DNA of 64,000 bases, taken from assembly GCA_009829735.1 (NCBI GenBank), contig CM020620.1, positions 21,922,020-21,986,019 of the forward strand. The letters are read 5' to 3'. The DNA is from Pyropia yezoensis. Lineage: Eukaryota; Rhodophyta; Bangiophyceae; Bangiales; Bangiaceae. The position numbers were made by a program, and so were the translations under genes. Positions 22,377-33,548 of this stretch are shown in pieces (the first letter of the stretch is position 1; every line of letters begins with the position of its first letter). Under the pieces are notes generated by a model, which was not told the DNA's origin, made no database searches, and saw nothing but the letters and a program-made list of their open reading frames with translations.

Positions 22377-23204
22377 CGGGGGGGCGCCAACCGCAGCGGG
22401 GGGGGGAGTGCGCAGAGGAACAGGTCAGCGACGGGGAATACAGGGGAGGGGGGGAAAAGGCGGGACGACGTCCCTAGCACCAATGATGGTCTCACGGTGG
22501 GGGCGGACATGGATGGCAGGCCGAGAGGTAGGCTGGGGTTGGGGGGGAGGTGCAGGGGGGCAGGGAGGGTGCAAAAAAGGAAAGCGGTTGTCAGAGGTCA
22601 CCGAGTGAGGAGGTGATAGTCACCGCCGTGACCACCGTCGGGGGCAGCGCCCGGCCACCGTCGGCGGAAACTACCCGCCACCTCTGCGGCGGGTGATGCC
22701 CCGCTTGCGACGACTTGCTTACGGCGAGACGCCCGCGCGCCAACATGCATCAGCTACGCGATACGGTCATGCCTGCGTCATCCCCGGTCTTGATCAACAA
22801 ATTTCTCTTTCCGACGACTTCAATTACATACTGCCAGCATCATGGGCCGTAACATTGTAAAGTTTCAACTTGCGGTGGCGGCGGCCAAGGCCTGGCACCG
22901 CCCCGCTCGCCACCGCGCGCAGCAGCGCGTCGCGTCGCGGCACCGACCCCGCCCACACCCCGGTCCTCCACATCGGTTCCCGCAACCCCCCCCCCCCCTG
23001 CGCGGTTTCTTTTCTTCGCGCGGGCCGGGGGGGGAGGCGGGGTGGCCCCCGCGGCCGCGGAACCGGAGGGCGTGGCTGGTCCACCCGTCCCCCCCCCCCC
23101 CTGCCCCGTCGCGGGACCCCCCCCCCCCCCCCCCACTCCCCGTGGCGTGGCCACACCCCCCAACGCGGCCGCGCGCGCCCCCTCCCCTCCGCCCCCCCTC
23201 GTCC
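22377..23204. other. intergenic, promoters of two divergent genes
   Basis: Separates the cystinosin-like gene (-) from the FHA protein gene (+). The frame is open from an ATG at 22842, but its 121 codons have changing composition and Pro/Arg bias, so this is more likely leader sequence than coding. C runs lie at 22989-22999, 23091-23101 and 23119-23134. Confidence 0.45.
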
Positions 23205-26200
23205 ATGGCGTCAGCGGCAACGGCGCCCGCGTCCCGCCCGTGGGGCCGCCCCGCTGCTCGGCGCGCCCGTGCGGTGGCGGCGGCGACGACGCCGTCCCCT
23301 CCTCCCCCCCCCCTCGACGCGGACGACGACGACGGGAGCCGCGGTGGCCGTGGTGGTGGCGGCGGCGGCGGCAGCGGCGGCGGCTCGTCCGTCACCCCCG
23401 GCGGGTCCCCCCCTCCCCCTTTCCGCGGCGGCGGCCGCCGCCATCCCGCGGCGTCGTCGGCGGCGGCCGCCGCGGCAGCGGCCGCGGCCGCGTGGCTGTC
23501 GCCCGTTGGGATGTATGGCAACCTGGCGTACGCGCGGCTTCAAGGGTACGGCCGCACCCCCTGGGAGTACCGCGTCCGCCGCCTATCGGTGACGGTCGGG
23601 CGGCTGTGCCCCGGCGCGGTCACGGACGATGGGCTGGCCGACTGCCAGATCCCCTCCCCCGACCGCACCGTTTCGCGGGTGCACTGTGAGCTGGCGTACG
23701 ATGTACCCCGGCGGGTGTGGGCGGTGCGCTGCCTCTCCAGCCGCAACGCGCTGTCGGTGGATGGGGTGCCCGTGCCGGCGGGTGCGGCGCCGCTTCCGCT
23801 GCGCAGCCGCCAGCTGGTCGAGCTGGGCGACGCGGCGTTTGTGTTTTTGGCCCCGCGGGGGGGGATGGTCTACACTGACGACCTTGACGGCTACGAGGCG
23901 AGCCGCCGTGAGCGGGCCGCCGCTGTGGCCGCGGCCGCGGAAGCGGCCGAGAGAGAAGCCGCCGCCGCTGCCGCGGTAGCCGCGTCAGCGGAGGCGGCGG
24001 CCGCTGCGTTGGCCGCCTCCGCGGTGGCACGTCTGAGTGGGGCGCCGGCGGGGGGAGGGGGGAGGGCCGAGCCCCTCACGCCTGACGCCCGCATGGACGT
24101 GGACATGGGCGTGGACCACACGGTTGACCGAGTACCGGTTGAAGAGGCGGATGAGGAGGAAGAGGAACCGGTCGTGGAAGAAGAACAAGAGGAGGTTCAA
24201 GCGGTGCGGGGGGGCAGGCGCGGCGGCCGCCGGGGGGGCGCGTCAGCCCGCCGCACACCGGCGGGCACGACGTCGCGCGGCGGGCGTGGGGGTGGTCGCG
24301 GCAGCCGCGGTGGCGGCCGCGGCGGGCGTGGTGGCGGCCGCGGCGGCGCGGCGGCGGCCAAGCGTCGCGAGGCGCTGGACGACGTGGGCTTGAGCCAAGA
24401 AACGGAGCGCGCCTACAAAGTCGACGCCCGCGGGAGTGTTCCCGGCTCCTCGGACGGGGCAGACGGCGCGCCCGTCTACTCGTCGGCGGCCGACTCGGAC
24501 GAGGAGGGTGATGGGCCGCAGGTCGACCGCGACGGCGTCGGCGGCGTGGACGACGACGATGACGACGATGAGGAACTGGAGGATGAGGATGACGACGACG
24601 ATGACGACGACGATGATGAGGACGACGAGGGCGGCCCCGCCTCGTCGGCCCGCGGCCGCGGTCGTGGCCGTGGCCTGAAGCGGTCGGCCGGGGAGGAGGG
24701 GGAGGAGGGCGACGGTGTCGGTCGCCGCGGGGGCAAAATCAAGCGCGGACGGATGGACAAGGCGGAGAAGGACCGCCGCAAGGCTGAGCAGCAGCGCCGC
24801 TTTAACCGCCCGACAGAGCTGTGGACAAAGCGGGAAAAGACCGAGTTCCTCCGCGCCCTCTTCTGCGTGGGAGTCGAGTTCACCGAGACTCCGCCTGGCG
24901 ACCCAAACGGGCCACCCGGCCCTGTCAAGGGCGACGCGATTGTTTGTGGCGAGGCGGCGGCGTCGCCAACGAGGACGTACAACTGGGATCGCTTCCGGAT
25001 GGTGGCGGCGCTGGCGAAGAAGACGGACCACGCGCTGCGGTCCCAGTACGAACTCATCATGCACGATGCGCAGGTGCTCCTGGATCTGGAGCAGGAACAG
25101 AAGGCCACGTCGGGGCCGCGTACCAAGCACCGCCCGGGCTGCGACTGCGTGGTTTGCTCCAACACGCGGCGCAGCCGGGAACGTGCGCGTGCGGCCGCCG
25201 CCGCGGCGGGCACCCCATTGCCAGAGGAAGAGGAGGAGGAGGCCCAATCGACAGCTGCCGCCGCTGCCGCTGCAGCCGCCGAAGCTGCCGCCGTGGCTGC
25301 GGCGGCAGCCGCCGACAAGGCTGTAGGCCTGGTGACGGCCCAAAAACTCCGCGTGCGCCTGGGCCTGATTGCCGCCAGCCGGGCGGTCGACACCCCCGCC
25401 GGTCAGTACGTGTTGGAAAAGGTGCAGGAGCAGGCTGCGGGCGTTGGGGCGGCTGGGGAGCTCCCCCTTTGGTGGATCAATGGCCTCCATGACCGCGCCC
25501 TGCTGCGGGGGGTGGCCACCCATGGGATTGGAATGTGGGAACGAGTGTGGCGGGACCCGACCTGCTACGAATTTGCCCGCGTCCGCGTCGAGGAGGGCGA
25601 TGATGTGACCTACCCGTCGGACAAGGTTGCAATGAAGCGGCTGCGGGAGCTGTGCTCTGGCATTATGGCCGAGCAGCGGCGGCGGGCTAAGAAATTCCGC
25701 GGAAGTTCAAGGATGGCGCAAGACTGGGGGGACCTTGCGGGGCTGATGATGCCCCGCGCGTCCAGCCGGGGAGGGCGGGGCGGCCGCGGTGGCCGGGGGG
25801 GGCGCGGCGGTCGTGGGGGGCGCGGCGGCCGCGGCCGGCGGGCAACGGTCGGCCGTGGCCGCGGCCGGCGTGGTGCTTCGGCGGCTGCCGCCGCGGCTGC
25901 TGGTACTTCTGGCGGCGTGCCCACCGACAGCGACGTCGATGGTGGCCGGGGCGGGGACGGTCCCGTTCAGCGGGAGGAGGCCGAACAGGAAATGGATGTG
26001 GACGAGGACGGTGAGGAGCCGGCCGGCGACCCCGGTGGCAGTGGCCATGGCCACGGTGTTGATGGCGGTGGCACAGGTGGCTCGTACGATGAGGGCGACT
26101 ACGAGGAGCTGGAGGAGGCGGACGAGGAAACCGAGGTTGAGGTGGAGATGGAGGAGGTGGACGGCTCGGAAGAGGAGGTGGAAGAGAGCTCCGCTGAAGA

Positions 26201-26207
26201 GGGCTAG
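23205..26207 (+). CDS. FHA-domain protein with CHD6-9-type C-terminal SANT pair
   Basis: About 1000 residues from the ATG at 23205 (MASAATAP); an in-frame ATG at 22842 would add 121. Order: a Gly/Ala-rich start; an FHA domain at about 96-218 (VGRL.PG, SPDRTVSRVHCEL, SSRNALSVDGVPV), a phosphothreonine-binding fold; an Ala/Glu coiled region; a first RGG region; an acidic run near 443-475; RPTELWTKREKTEFLRALFC with YNWDRFR..A.L.KKTD (about 535-615); a CDCVVC pair near 645; then LPLWWINGLHDRALLRGVAT and a WRDP (about 753-786). The last two blocks match, in order and spacing, the two C-terminal SANT-like segments of subfamily III CHD remodelers (CHD6-9/Kismet). The chromodomains and SNF2 motor are missing. 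RGG repeats (850-888) and an acidic tail close the protein. A nuclear chromatin adaptor role is inferred. Confidence 0.75.
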   Translation: MASAATAPASRPWGRPAARRARAVAAATTPSPPPPPLDADDDDGSRGGRGGGGGGGSGGGSSVTPGGSPPPPFRGGGRRHPAASSAAAAAAAAAAAWLSPVGMYGNLAYARLQGYGRTPWEYRVRRLSVTVGRLCPGAVTDDGLADCQIPSPDRTVSRVHCELAYDVPRRVWAVRCLSSRNALSVDGVPVPAGAAPLPLRSRQLVELGDAAFVFLAPRGGMVYTDDLDGYEASRRERAAAVAAAAEAAEREAAAAAAVAASAEAAAAALAASAVARLSGAPAGGGGRAEPLTPDARMDVDMGVDHTVDRVPVEEADEEEEEPVVEEEQEEVQAVRGGRRGGRRGGASARRTPAGTTSRGGRGGGRGSRGGGRGGRGGGRGGAAAAKRREALDDVGLSQETERAYKVDARGSVPGSSDGADGAPVYSSAADSDEEGDGPQVDRDGVGGVDDDDDDDEELEDEDDDDDDDDDDEDDEGGPASSARGRGRGRGLKRSAGEEGEEGDGVGRRGGKIKRGRMDKAEKDRRKAEQQRRFNRPTELWTKREKTEFLRALFCVGVEFTETPPGDPNGPPGPVKGDAIVCGEAAASPTRTYNWDRFRMVAALAKKTDHALRSQYELIMHDAQVLLDLEQEQKATSGPRTKHRPGCDCVVCSNTRRSRERARAAAAAAGTPLPEEEEEEAQSTAAAAAAAAAEAAAVAAAAAADKAVGLVTAQKLRVRLGLIAASRAVDTPAGQYVLEKVQEQAAGVGAAGELPLWWINGLHDRALLRGVATHGIGMWERVWRDPTCYEFARVRVEEGDDVTYPSDKVAMKRLRELCSGIMAEQRRRAKKFRGSSRMAQDWGDLAGLMMPRASSRGGRGGRGGRGGRGGRGGRGGRGRRATVGRGRGRRGASAAAAAAAGTSGGVPTDSDVDGGRGGDGPVQREEAEQEMDVDEDGEEPAGDPGGSGHGHGVDGGGTGGSYDEGDYEELEEADEETEVEVEMEEVDGSEEEVEESSAEEG

Positions 26208-26913
26208 GCGCGCGCTCCCCCCGTTGTCGGGGTCGACGCCGTTTTCTGCTGCTCGTGCGCTTCCCTTGCGCGCGTGCCGCTCCCCTCGTGAGGGAGCCGC
26301 CTGATTGACGTGGGGTGTGACCGCCATGAGCCTGCTTTGCTGCTGCTGTACTTCGGCGGGCAGCAGTGGATCACGAGGGCGGTGGCGGATTCGGGGCCGG
26401 TCGCAGCGGATGACAGCGCCCGCAGGCGATTCGCTCCAGCCGACTGGCGCGGCGGGTTGGCGGAGCAGCAGGCCGTGGTCGCTGCCGGTCATGTTCTCGA
26501 CGTGGGCGGGCGAGCAGGCCCGACCTGCTTCACTCCCGCCCCCCTTCACACCGCCTCGCCCCATCTGCCCTCGGGCTGTCATATCGGTACCATGAGCACG
26601 ACTCGAGGGGCCTCCTGACCAAAAGCTCTGATGCTTGTGTGTTCTCTTTCTCGTCGCTTGAGTTACTCGCGCGCCGCGCGTTGCTGCCTTCGTCCCTCCT
26701 TCCCCGTTGACACCCAGCACCATCACCTGGTGGTGGCCAGGCGGGTCCCGACGAAAACGGGTCGACCAAAACCCAGGGACATCCCGCCAGCTGGGCGCCG
26801 GATCCACCAATGAGCCCCACCGGCTGGCCCGCGTGCCACCCCCGTGTCGCGTAGCCCTTCAAAGCACCTTTCATACCCACCACCCCTCCCCCCCACCCCC
26901 TTTCCTACATGTG
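26208..26913. other. intergenic between convergent genes
   Basis: 706 bp between the convergent ends of the FHA and ADA1-like genes. ORFs here are short and unrecognised; both 3' untranslated regions are expected in this stretch. Confidence 0.5.
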
Positions 26914-28701
26914 TCAGCGTATAGCCAGCACCAGCCGCTCCAGGTCCACCCCGGCGTTCCGGCCGAGCAACCGCCGGTTGCGCAACGATGCGTCGCGCAG
27001 GTGTCCCGGCGCGAGCGCCGCCCGGAACACGTCCGACTCGGTGCCCGTGTTGGACGCGTCGCCCGCCTGGGCGGCCCGCCGCCGGGCCGTCGCTTCGAGG
27101 AGCGTCTTAACGCGCACCTCGACGGCGGCGGCCAGCAGCGCCACCGCGTCGTCCTTGACGCCTAGGTGCTTGTCTGGCGCCCCCGACACGACCGCCTTGA
27201 CACGCGCCCGCAGGCGGAGGAAGAGGTCCACGTCCAGCCCTGCACCAGGCGCCGCAGGCGCAAACGGCAGGCCCGCGTACGCGACGAGGTCCGCCACCAC
27301 GGCAGTGCCGCCGCCTGCGGTGCCACCCCCACCGCCCACCCCGCCGTCGGCCGAACGGGCGGCCCGGGACGATGCCGACGCCCGACCCCCATACGTGGGG
27401 TGCGGCAGGGAGGAGGAGGACCCCTCTCCGCCGTCGGCGGTCCACGTGCTCGTCGCGCCCCCGGTAGTCGGTGGCGGCAACGCCGCTGCCGCAGCGGCCG
27501 CGTGCGCCTGTGCGGCTGTGGCCGCCGCTGCCTGCGCTGCCGCCGCCGTTGCGGCCGCCCGGCGCTGCTTTTCCGTCTCGAGGCGGGGGCGCTTGGCCAG
27601 GGGTGGCCCGGCGCGGCCTTTGCCCGCCGCCGCCGCCCGCGCGGCCGCCGCGCCCGCAAATGCCCCCACCGCGGCGGCCTTGACGCCCGCAGGGTGCATC
27701 ACGCCATTGGCACCTGCCGTCCCTGGCGGGCAGTGAGCCTCCGCGCCGGAATGGCCGGCGGCGGCCACCTTGGCGCCGCCGCCGCCGCCCGCAGCGGCAC
27801 TGCCGCCATCGGCCGTCACCGCCGAGGCAACCGCCAGCCGCGCCGCGTTGAGCTGCCGGGCGGTGGGCTTGTTGGGGTTCTTCTTGAGCTGCCGCCCGTT
27901 GGCGGGGGGCTTCCGCCTGCCACCGACCGTCACGGGTGGCGCCGAGGCGGCCGCTGCTGCTGCTGCCGCCGCCGCCGCCGCCGCTGCTGCCGCCGCGGAT
28001 GCGTTGGCTGCCGACGGAGGGAGGCCGACGCCGGTGGGCTTCTCCTCCCGCCCCCCCACCGGTGGCACCAACCCCACCAGGGGTGTCGCGCCCGCCCTGG
28101 CCACCGGCCCCAGCGTGTGTTGCCCTGCCGCCACCGCCACCGTCTCGTTGGCCGTCGCGATGGCCGCCTTGGCTGCCGCCTCGGCTGTGGCGGCAGCCGC
28201 CGCGGCGGTCGCAGCCGCCACGCCGCCGCTGCCGCCAGGGCCAACGCCCCCTCCCCCCCCGGCCACCGGCGGGGCCCCCACGCCGAGGCCGACGCCCCTT
28301 CCCGGCGCCCCCGACGCTGGGTGTGGGGGCCGCCGTTTGGCGCCCCGGCGGTCGAGCTTCTTTGGCGCCTTGTCTGGCTGCCGCGGCAGTGGACGCTTGT
28401 CCTTGGCCAGCAGCAGCGGCGGCAGGTCTGAGACGCCCGGCGTTGGTGCCTGGGACGCGCGGAGCAGCTCCCGGATGAGGCCATTGTGGGCGGCCACCCC
28501 CGCGGGGGGGAGGACGGAGCGGAGTTCCTCCTCAAACACCACCTTGGACGTCTTGGCAGTAAGAAACCGACGGAGGGTGACCAGGTACCGCTCCGCCCGG
28601 GGGGGGGGTACGCCCGCCTCCCCCAGCCGCCGAACAATGTCAGCGCGGGTGGCGGGGGCAGCCGGCAAAGGGGGGGCGGGCACCGCAGGGGGGGCCGTCA
28701 T
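26914..28701 (-). CDS. TADA1: SAGA subunit ADA1/TADA1-like
   Basis: 595 residues from the ATG at 28701. The N-terminal ~75 residues form the SAGA-Tad1 motif: RADIVRRLGEAGV, RAERYLVTLRRFLTAKTSK, F..EL..VL, and HNGLIRELLRAS. The C-terminal ~130 residues contain a histone-fold-like helix set (LDVDLFLRLRARVKAVV; VKDDAVALLAAAVEVRVKTL). The end, VFRAALAPGHLRD..LRNRRLLGRNAGVDLERLVL, fits the 'lLG.na...lEr' tail of Hfi1/ADA1/TADA1. The middle is about 300 residues of Ala/Gly/Pro low complexity with basic patches. In the family this protein pairs with a TAF12-type histone fold inside the SAGA acetyltransferase complex. The assignment rests on motifs at both ends. Confidence 0.75.
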   Translation of the reverse strand: MTAPPAVPAPPLPAAPATRADIVRRLGEAGVPPPRAERYLVTLRRFLTAKTSKVVFEEELRSVLPPAGVAAHNGLIRELLRASQAPTPGVSDLPPLLLAKDKRPLPRQPDKAPKKLDRRGAKRRPPHPASGAPGRGVGLGVGAPPVAGGGGGVGPGGSGGVAAATAAAAAATAEAAAKAAIATANETVAVAAGQHTLGPVARAGATPLVGLVPPVGGREEKPTGVGLPPSAANASAAAAAAAAAAAAAAAAASAPPVTVGGRRKPPANGRQLKKNPNKPTARQLNAARLAVASAVTADGGSAAAGGGGGAKVAAAGHSGAEAHCPPGTAGANGVMHPAGVKAAAVGAFAGAAAARAAAAGKGRAGPPLAKRPRLETEKQRRAAATAAAAQAAAATAAQAHAAAAAAALPPPTTGGATSTWTADGGEGSSSSLPHPTYGGRASASSRAARSADGGVGGGGGTAGGGTAVVADLVAYAGLPFAPAAPGAGLDVDLFLRLRARVKAVVSGAPDKHLGVKDDAVALLAAAVEVRVKTLLEATARRRAAQAGDASNTGTESDVFRAALAPGHLRDASLRNRRLLGRNAGVDLERLVLAIR

Positions 28702-31700
28702 GGCCACCACCCCAAGGAGACCAAACCAGCACAGGCAGAGGGGGAATGGGGGGAGGGGGGAAGAGGGGGGGGTGGGGGGGGGGCGGCCCCACCCCGCCGC
28801 CCCGCCTGCGGGCGACCGCCGCCCCCACCCCCTCAGCCGTTACACGCCGGCGGCGGTGGGCGGGAAGCGGGCCCACGACCCCGCAGGCGCGGCACCCCCC
28901 CCTACCCACCCCCCACACCCCCGCCCCCTCGGGCGCGGCGGAGGCGGCCACCGGCCACGCCCCACCAGGGAGGAGGGGGGACCGCCGGCCACCCTCGGCA
29001 GCAATCAGACCCGCCAATCGCAGACGGAGTGGCGGGTGGTGTAAGCACCCCCCCCCCCCCAAGCGAGGTCGGTAGCCCAGTCCGCGGCCGAGGGAGCGAC
29101 GCTGGCCGGCCGGCCACCCCCCTCCACACCCCCAAAAACACGGTCGGACGGCGGCGGGCGGGGCGGCGGGGAAAAAAAAAAAAAAAAAGCGCGAACAAGA
29201 CGGTCCACCCCCGGTAGATGTTCCGGCGACGACGACGGCGGTGGCGACGACGACGGCGGTTGGGACGGTGCCGATCGGCGTCGGGAAGGGGGGGGTGGGG
29301 GGGGGGGGAGGCGTAGGGACGAAGAAGGGGGGGGGGGGGTGGAAATGTGGCCAAACGGGCCTGTGACAGGGGGGGGGGGGGGGGTCGGGTGGGTGGCGGA
29401 CACGGCGCGCGCAAACGCACACGCGCACGCACGCGCGCGCAAGCTTGGGTTGGCCGACTGCGGAGCAGAGCAGGCCGGCTTGACGGCCCCCGTGCGACGG
29501 CGTTGTGGGGGTGGGGGGGGGTGGTGCGAGGGACGCGGAGCGTGCAGATTGGGGCAGTCGGGCCACGCCAGCCCCTGGCTGTGGTGGGTCGGGTGTGGGG
29601 GGGGGTTACTGTCAACGCAGGCCACCCGCTGCGGGCCATCTCGCGCTGGTCGTGGCCGCGGATTGGCGGATCTCGAGGGGTGCGGGCCCCATTTGGGGCG
29701 GGGCCCCCTTGGGCCGCGGCGACCAGCCACGTGGACGATGAGAGGCCTGTGGCGACCGCACCTGCGGGGGTGGGGGGGGACTGGGCGTGTGGCGGAAGGG
29801 TCGGCAAGGAGAGAAGCGCGCCGCGCGCGCTGGCCCGCTCCCCCGGCGCTGACGTCAGTCGGTCATGACCAGGACGGCGGGGTCGGCGACGGCGGGGGCT
29901 CCGCTGGGGACGGCGGGTGAGCGCCCCCCCGCGACGGGCCGGGGCGTCGGTGGGCTCCCACACACAGCGGGGGGGGGGGGGGGGGGGGGGGGGGGTGGCG
30001 GCTGGCCGACGGCGCCGCTCCCCATGCTGTGGTGCTCGCATCGACCGGCGGCCGGTGCGCGGCCCTGCTGGCCGGCCGCGCGCTAGACGGGGCGTTACCG
30101 TGGGGGAAAGGGCGGCCAGTCCAAACAGAGGAGGGAGAGGACAAAGGGTGTTCGGCGTAGGCGCGTCGACCGCGGGGTGAGGGGCGGCCGCCGACAAGAG
30201 AAGGCTCTGGTGGGGGGGCTCGCCACAGTGGCGGCCCGCGGCACGGCAAAGGTGCCCCGCCGATGCACGGCTGCTGGAGGGTATTGCTCAAGGGTGGGGA
30301 GGTGGAGGGGCACCCCCCACACCTCAGCTCCCTCGTGCCTCACACGCTTCCCTCTCTCCGCCCAGCTTGGGCTCCGTGCCACCGGCGGCGGCCATGGCAC
30401 GTCCCGCCCGTCGCCGCAAGGCGAAAGCGGCAGCTACCGCGTCCCCCCAAGGGGCAGTAGAGAGAGAAGATGGGCAGCGGAAGCTGTCGGACCGTTCCAC
30501 GGGGTAGTAGTAGCGGCAACCGGCCGGTGCAGGCGGTCAGCGGTGCCCCCCCGGTGTCCACGCGGGCGGGGGACGGCCAACCCATAACGGAGGATGGGGG
30601 GGGGTGCGCGGGGGTGACAGCGAATTCCAGTTGGCACCGCGGTGGAGAGGGGGGGGAACGTTGGCGGCCGGTCGGCGGGGGGGGGGGCATCGGACGGCGG
30701 CCGGGTGGAAGGAGGGGCGGGGGGGGCAGCGGCGCCCAGATCGCTGTGGAGGTCGAGGGCATGGACGTCGGCCCACTGGTGGGAGAGGGGCAAGGGGCTG
30801 ACGAAGGCCAGCTGCAGGCTAGGGCGGGGAGCTGCAGTAGTCTTGGCGCCGCCGTAGTATGTAGTCTCAACGATGTCCACCACGGGGGCGACACGGCAGG
30901 GACGACGGCTGGCCCTTGGATCGTGTGCCGAAGACACATGGCCGGCGGCTGTTTTGTCTCCGACTGCCAACATGGCGCCTCAGCGACCCAAGACGAGGCA
31001 CTGACAGTGCAGCTACCTATAGCTAAAGTTTAGTGTGTGTCAATGTCGACCACTCTCGCTGAGATCCAAGGTTCCCGTGGACTACAAGAGAAGCACAACA
31101 CACGTGCTTGTAGAGGAGACCGAGGCGAGTAAGAAGTGCATTTTTTTTTCTGAGTGCTTCTGTTCTCTCTGAGCTACGAGCGAGAGAAGCCCAACGGACT
31201 GTAAGTGTCGCTCCGGGAATGTCGACCAGACCATGAAGCCAATGGAAACACCCGGATTTGAGATCAATCTGGGTCTGCGGTGCATGGTGAGCGAATCAAT
31301 CATGCTGAGTGTAGCACGACCACGCACATTGGGCCACCTGGGTGCTATTTGACGGCGTCAGAAATACACTTTGAAGTAGAGAAAAAAGCACAGCGTGGAG
31401 GGCGTCGACCCCCAGGTGTTGATGCTGGACCAGAAAGTGGACAACGTCTACGTCCATCTGCTGGTGGAAGGTCTCATTCCCAGGTCATGTGAGCTTCTCG
31501 TGCTGTTGGATGCAAGCAGCGGAGAAAAATACATCCTTCAAGAATCGGCCTTCTTGGAGCCGTCAGGGGGGTCGACATTTCCGGCACTGGTCGACATTTG
31601 GCACCTACTAAAGCTTTAGCTATGGTACGTTGCAGAAAAAAGATACACGGAGCGTTCTTTTCTCTTTCCACCGAGAACCTTCGGGCCACAGACCTGAGCC

Positions 31701-33548
31701 AATCACGTGCCTTGATGGTATGCCCCGGTGTAATGCGCCCCACATGAGCGGTGGTGGGTCCGTTTCCGGAAACCATGCCAGGACGCTCATCAACTGGAGA
31801 GCGAGTACAGCACGTGGGGAGGTCCACGACACGGCGGGGGGGAGGGGGCGGTGCCGCCGCCGGCGTCGACGACGGCAGCATCGTCGGCAGCATCGACGGC
31901 AGCATCGACGGCAGCATCGACGGCGGCGGCGACAGCGACAGCGGCGCGACGGCGGCGGCAACGGCGGCGGCAACGGCAGCGGCAACGGCAGCGGCAACGG
32001 CAGCGGCAACGGCGGCGGCAACGGCAGCGGCAACGGCGGTAGCAACGGCGGCGGCGACGGCGGCGACCCCGGCGGCGTCAATGGCGGCGGCGAAGGCGGC
32101 GACACCGGCGGCGTCAACGGCAACGACGGCGGAAACGACAGCGACGGCGACGTGGACGGCGATGGCGGCGTCAACGTTGCGTTTGGGGGTGGGGAGGGCG
32201 GGGGGGGGGGGGGGGGGGGGGCCGGGGGCGGGGGGGGCGGGGGGGGGGGGGGGGGCGGCGCCGGGGGGGGGGGGGGGGGGGGGGGGGGCGGCGCCGGTGA
32301 CGGCGACGGCGACGGCGCAAGTGGCGTCGGCTCCTGTGGCTGCGGCCGGCGCGGCAGTCAAGAGTGTGGGGGTGGACACCCCGCCTGTGCCGGTGCCCAC
32401 GGTGGCGGCCACCTCGCCTGCCGCGGTGTCCGTGGTGACGCCTGCTGCATCCGATCTGGCGGCAGTGGTGACCGCGGCGGCGGCGGTGGCGACGTCGGTC
32501 ACGGCGGCGGCCGTCGACGCAGAGGCGGCGGTGGCTATCGACGAGGCGGCGGCCACGGCGGCCGCCGCGGCAGCCATCGAGGCGGTCGCAAAGACGGGCA
32601 GGCCACAGGCGGCTGTGGTAATTTGTTTGGGGGAGGGAGGAGGGGGGGACTGTGTTTAAGGGGGGGGGGGAGGGGGCGGCGGGCAGACGGCCGTGTGGAC
32701 TGGTTTTTTTGGTGAGCGTGAGGAACGCCACAGAGAGCCGTGGCTACGTCTTTTGGGGGGGGCGGTGGTGCCGCCGCCGTTGTGGGGAAGGGGGAGGCGG
32801 GCGGTAGGCGACCGCGGGGACGGTGCGCAGGGGGAGGGTGGGGGGACGGTGGGGGCACTCTGTGAGGGGGTCCGGCAGGTCGCTGGGGATGGCGGGGTCG
32901 GTGTTTTGGCTGGGGGGTGTGGTGCCGGTGGCAGCACTAGGGGGTGGCGGGGGAGGGTTCCAAGGGCTGGTAGTGTCCCTTTTTTGGAGGGGGAGGGGAG
33001 GGGATGTTGATGGCTTCTGCGTTGGGGGCATTTAGGTGACGCATGGCGGCGGAGTTCTTGTTTGAGCGAGGGCAGCTACGGCGATGGCGGGGGGTTTGAT
33101 AGCTGCATGGAGGGGCGGGGGGAAGGTCCGTCGGCGCAAGGTGAAACGGGCAGGGTAAAGTCACTGTTTGAATTGGAGTGCAGTGGGTGACGGCGACACA
33201 GTGGCGATTGTGTTAGCCGCCGGCGCCGGCGCCCGCGTCAGCGCCGGCGTTCTTCTTTCCGTTGCGGGCGCAGGGGGGCTGGTGCGGTGGCTCCGCTGGG
33301 CAGAAGGGATAAGAGGGACTGGGTGGGTAAATTCTGGTGCAGCGGAAGAGGGAGGAAGGTGGTGTCGGGATGGTGCAGGGTTTCGAGAGGGCCAAATTTT
33401 AGGGGGGCCTTGGGAAGGTCTGCCCGATAGGCCAAACAGCAACGAGGCACTTCGCGCACAAAGCACGAAGTGCCTTGATGCGATGTCGTGCATTTCCGCC
33501 CCTTCTTGAGGCATGACCCCCCCCCACGTCACGCACACAGGAGACGCC
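28702..33548. other. long intergenic region
   Basis: 4.8 kb without a confident gene. Contents: GC-rich sequence with many G runs (29281-29380, 29969-29996, 32200-32290) and an A18 run at 29170-29187. A frame at 30434-30973 (-) has balanced composition (VAPVVDIVETTYYGG) but nothing I recognise. A balanced-composition patch at 31000-31850 follows, then the microsatellite at 31860-32160. From 32700 to 33500 it is G-rich with no gene. Confidence 0.5.
31860..32160. repeat. compound GGC-AGC / GGC-AAC microsatellite
   Basis: Four direct units of about 12 bp (GGCAGCATCGAC type) are followed by a long run of GGCAACGGCAGC-type 6-12 bp units and then GGCGGCGTCAAC-type units. Every second triplet is GGC. 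It leaves frames open on both strands (Ala-rich on one, Gly/Asn/Ser-rich on the other), which I read as repeat rather than gene. Confidence 0.75.

Noticed and set aside
31474..32659. 300-370 codon ORFs over the microsatellite
   Set aside because: Open on both strands because of the repeat; no domain, start context or non-repetitive core.
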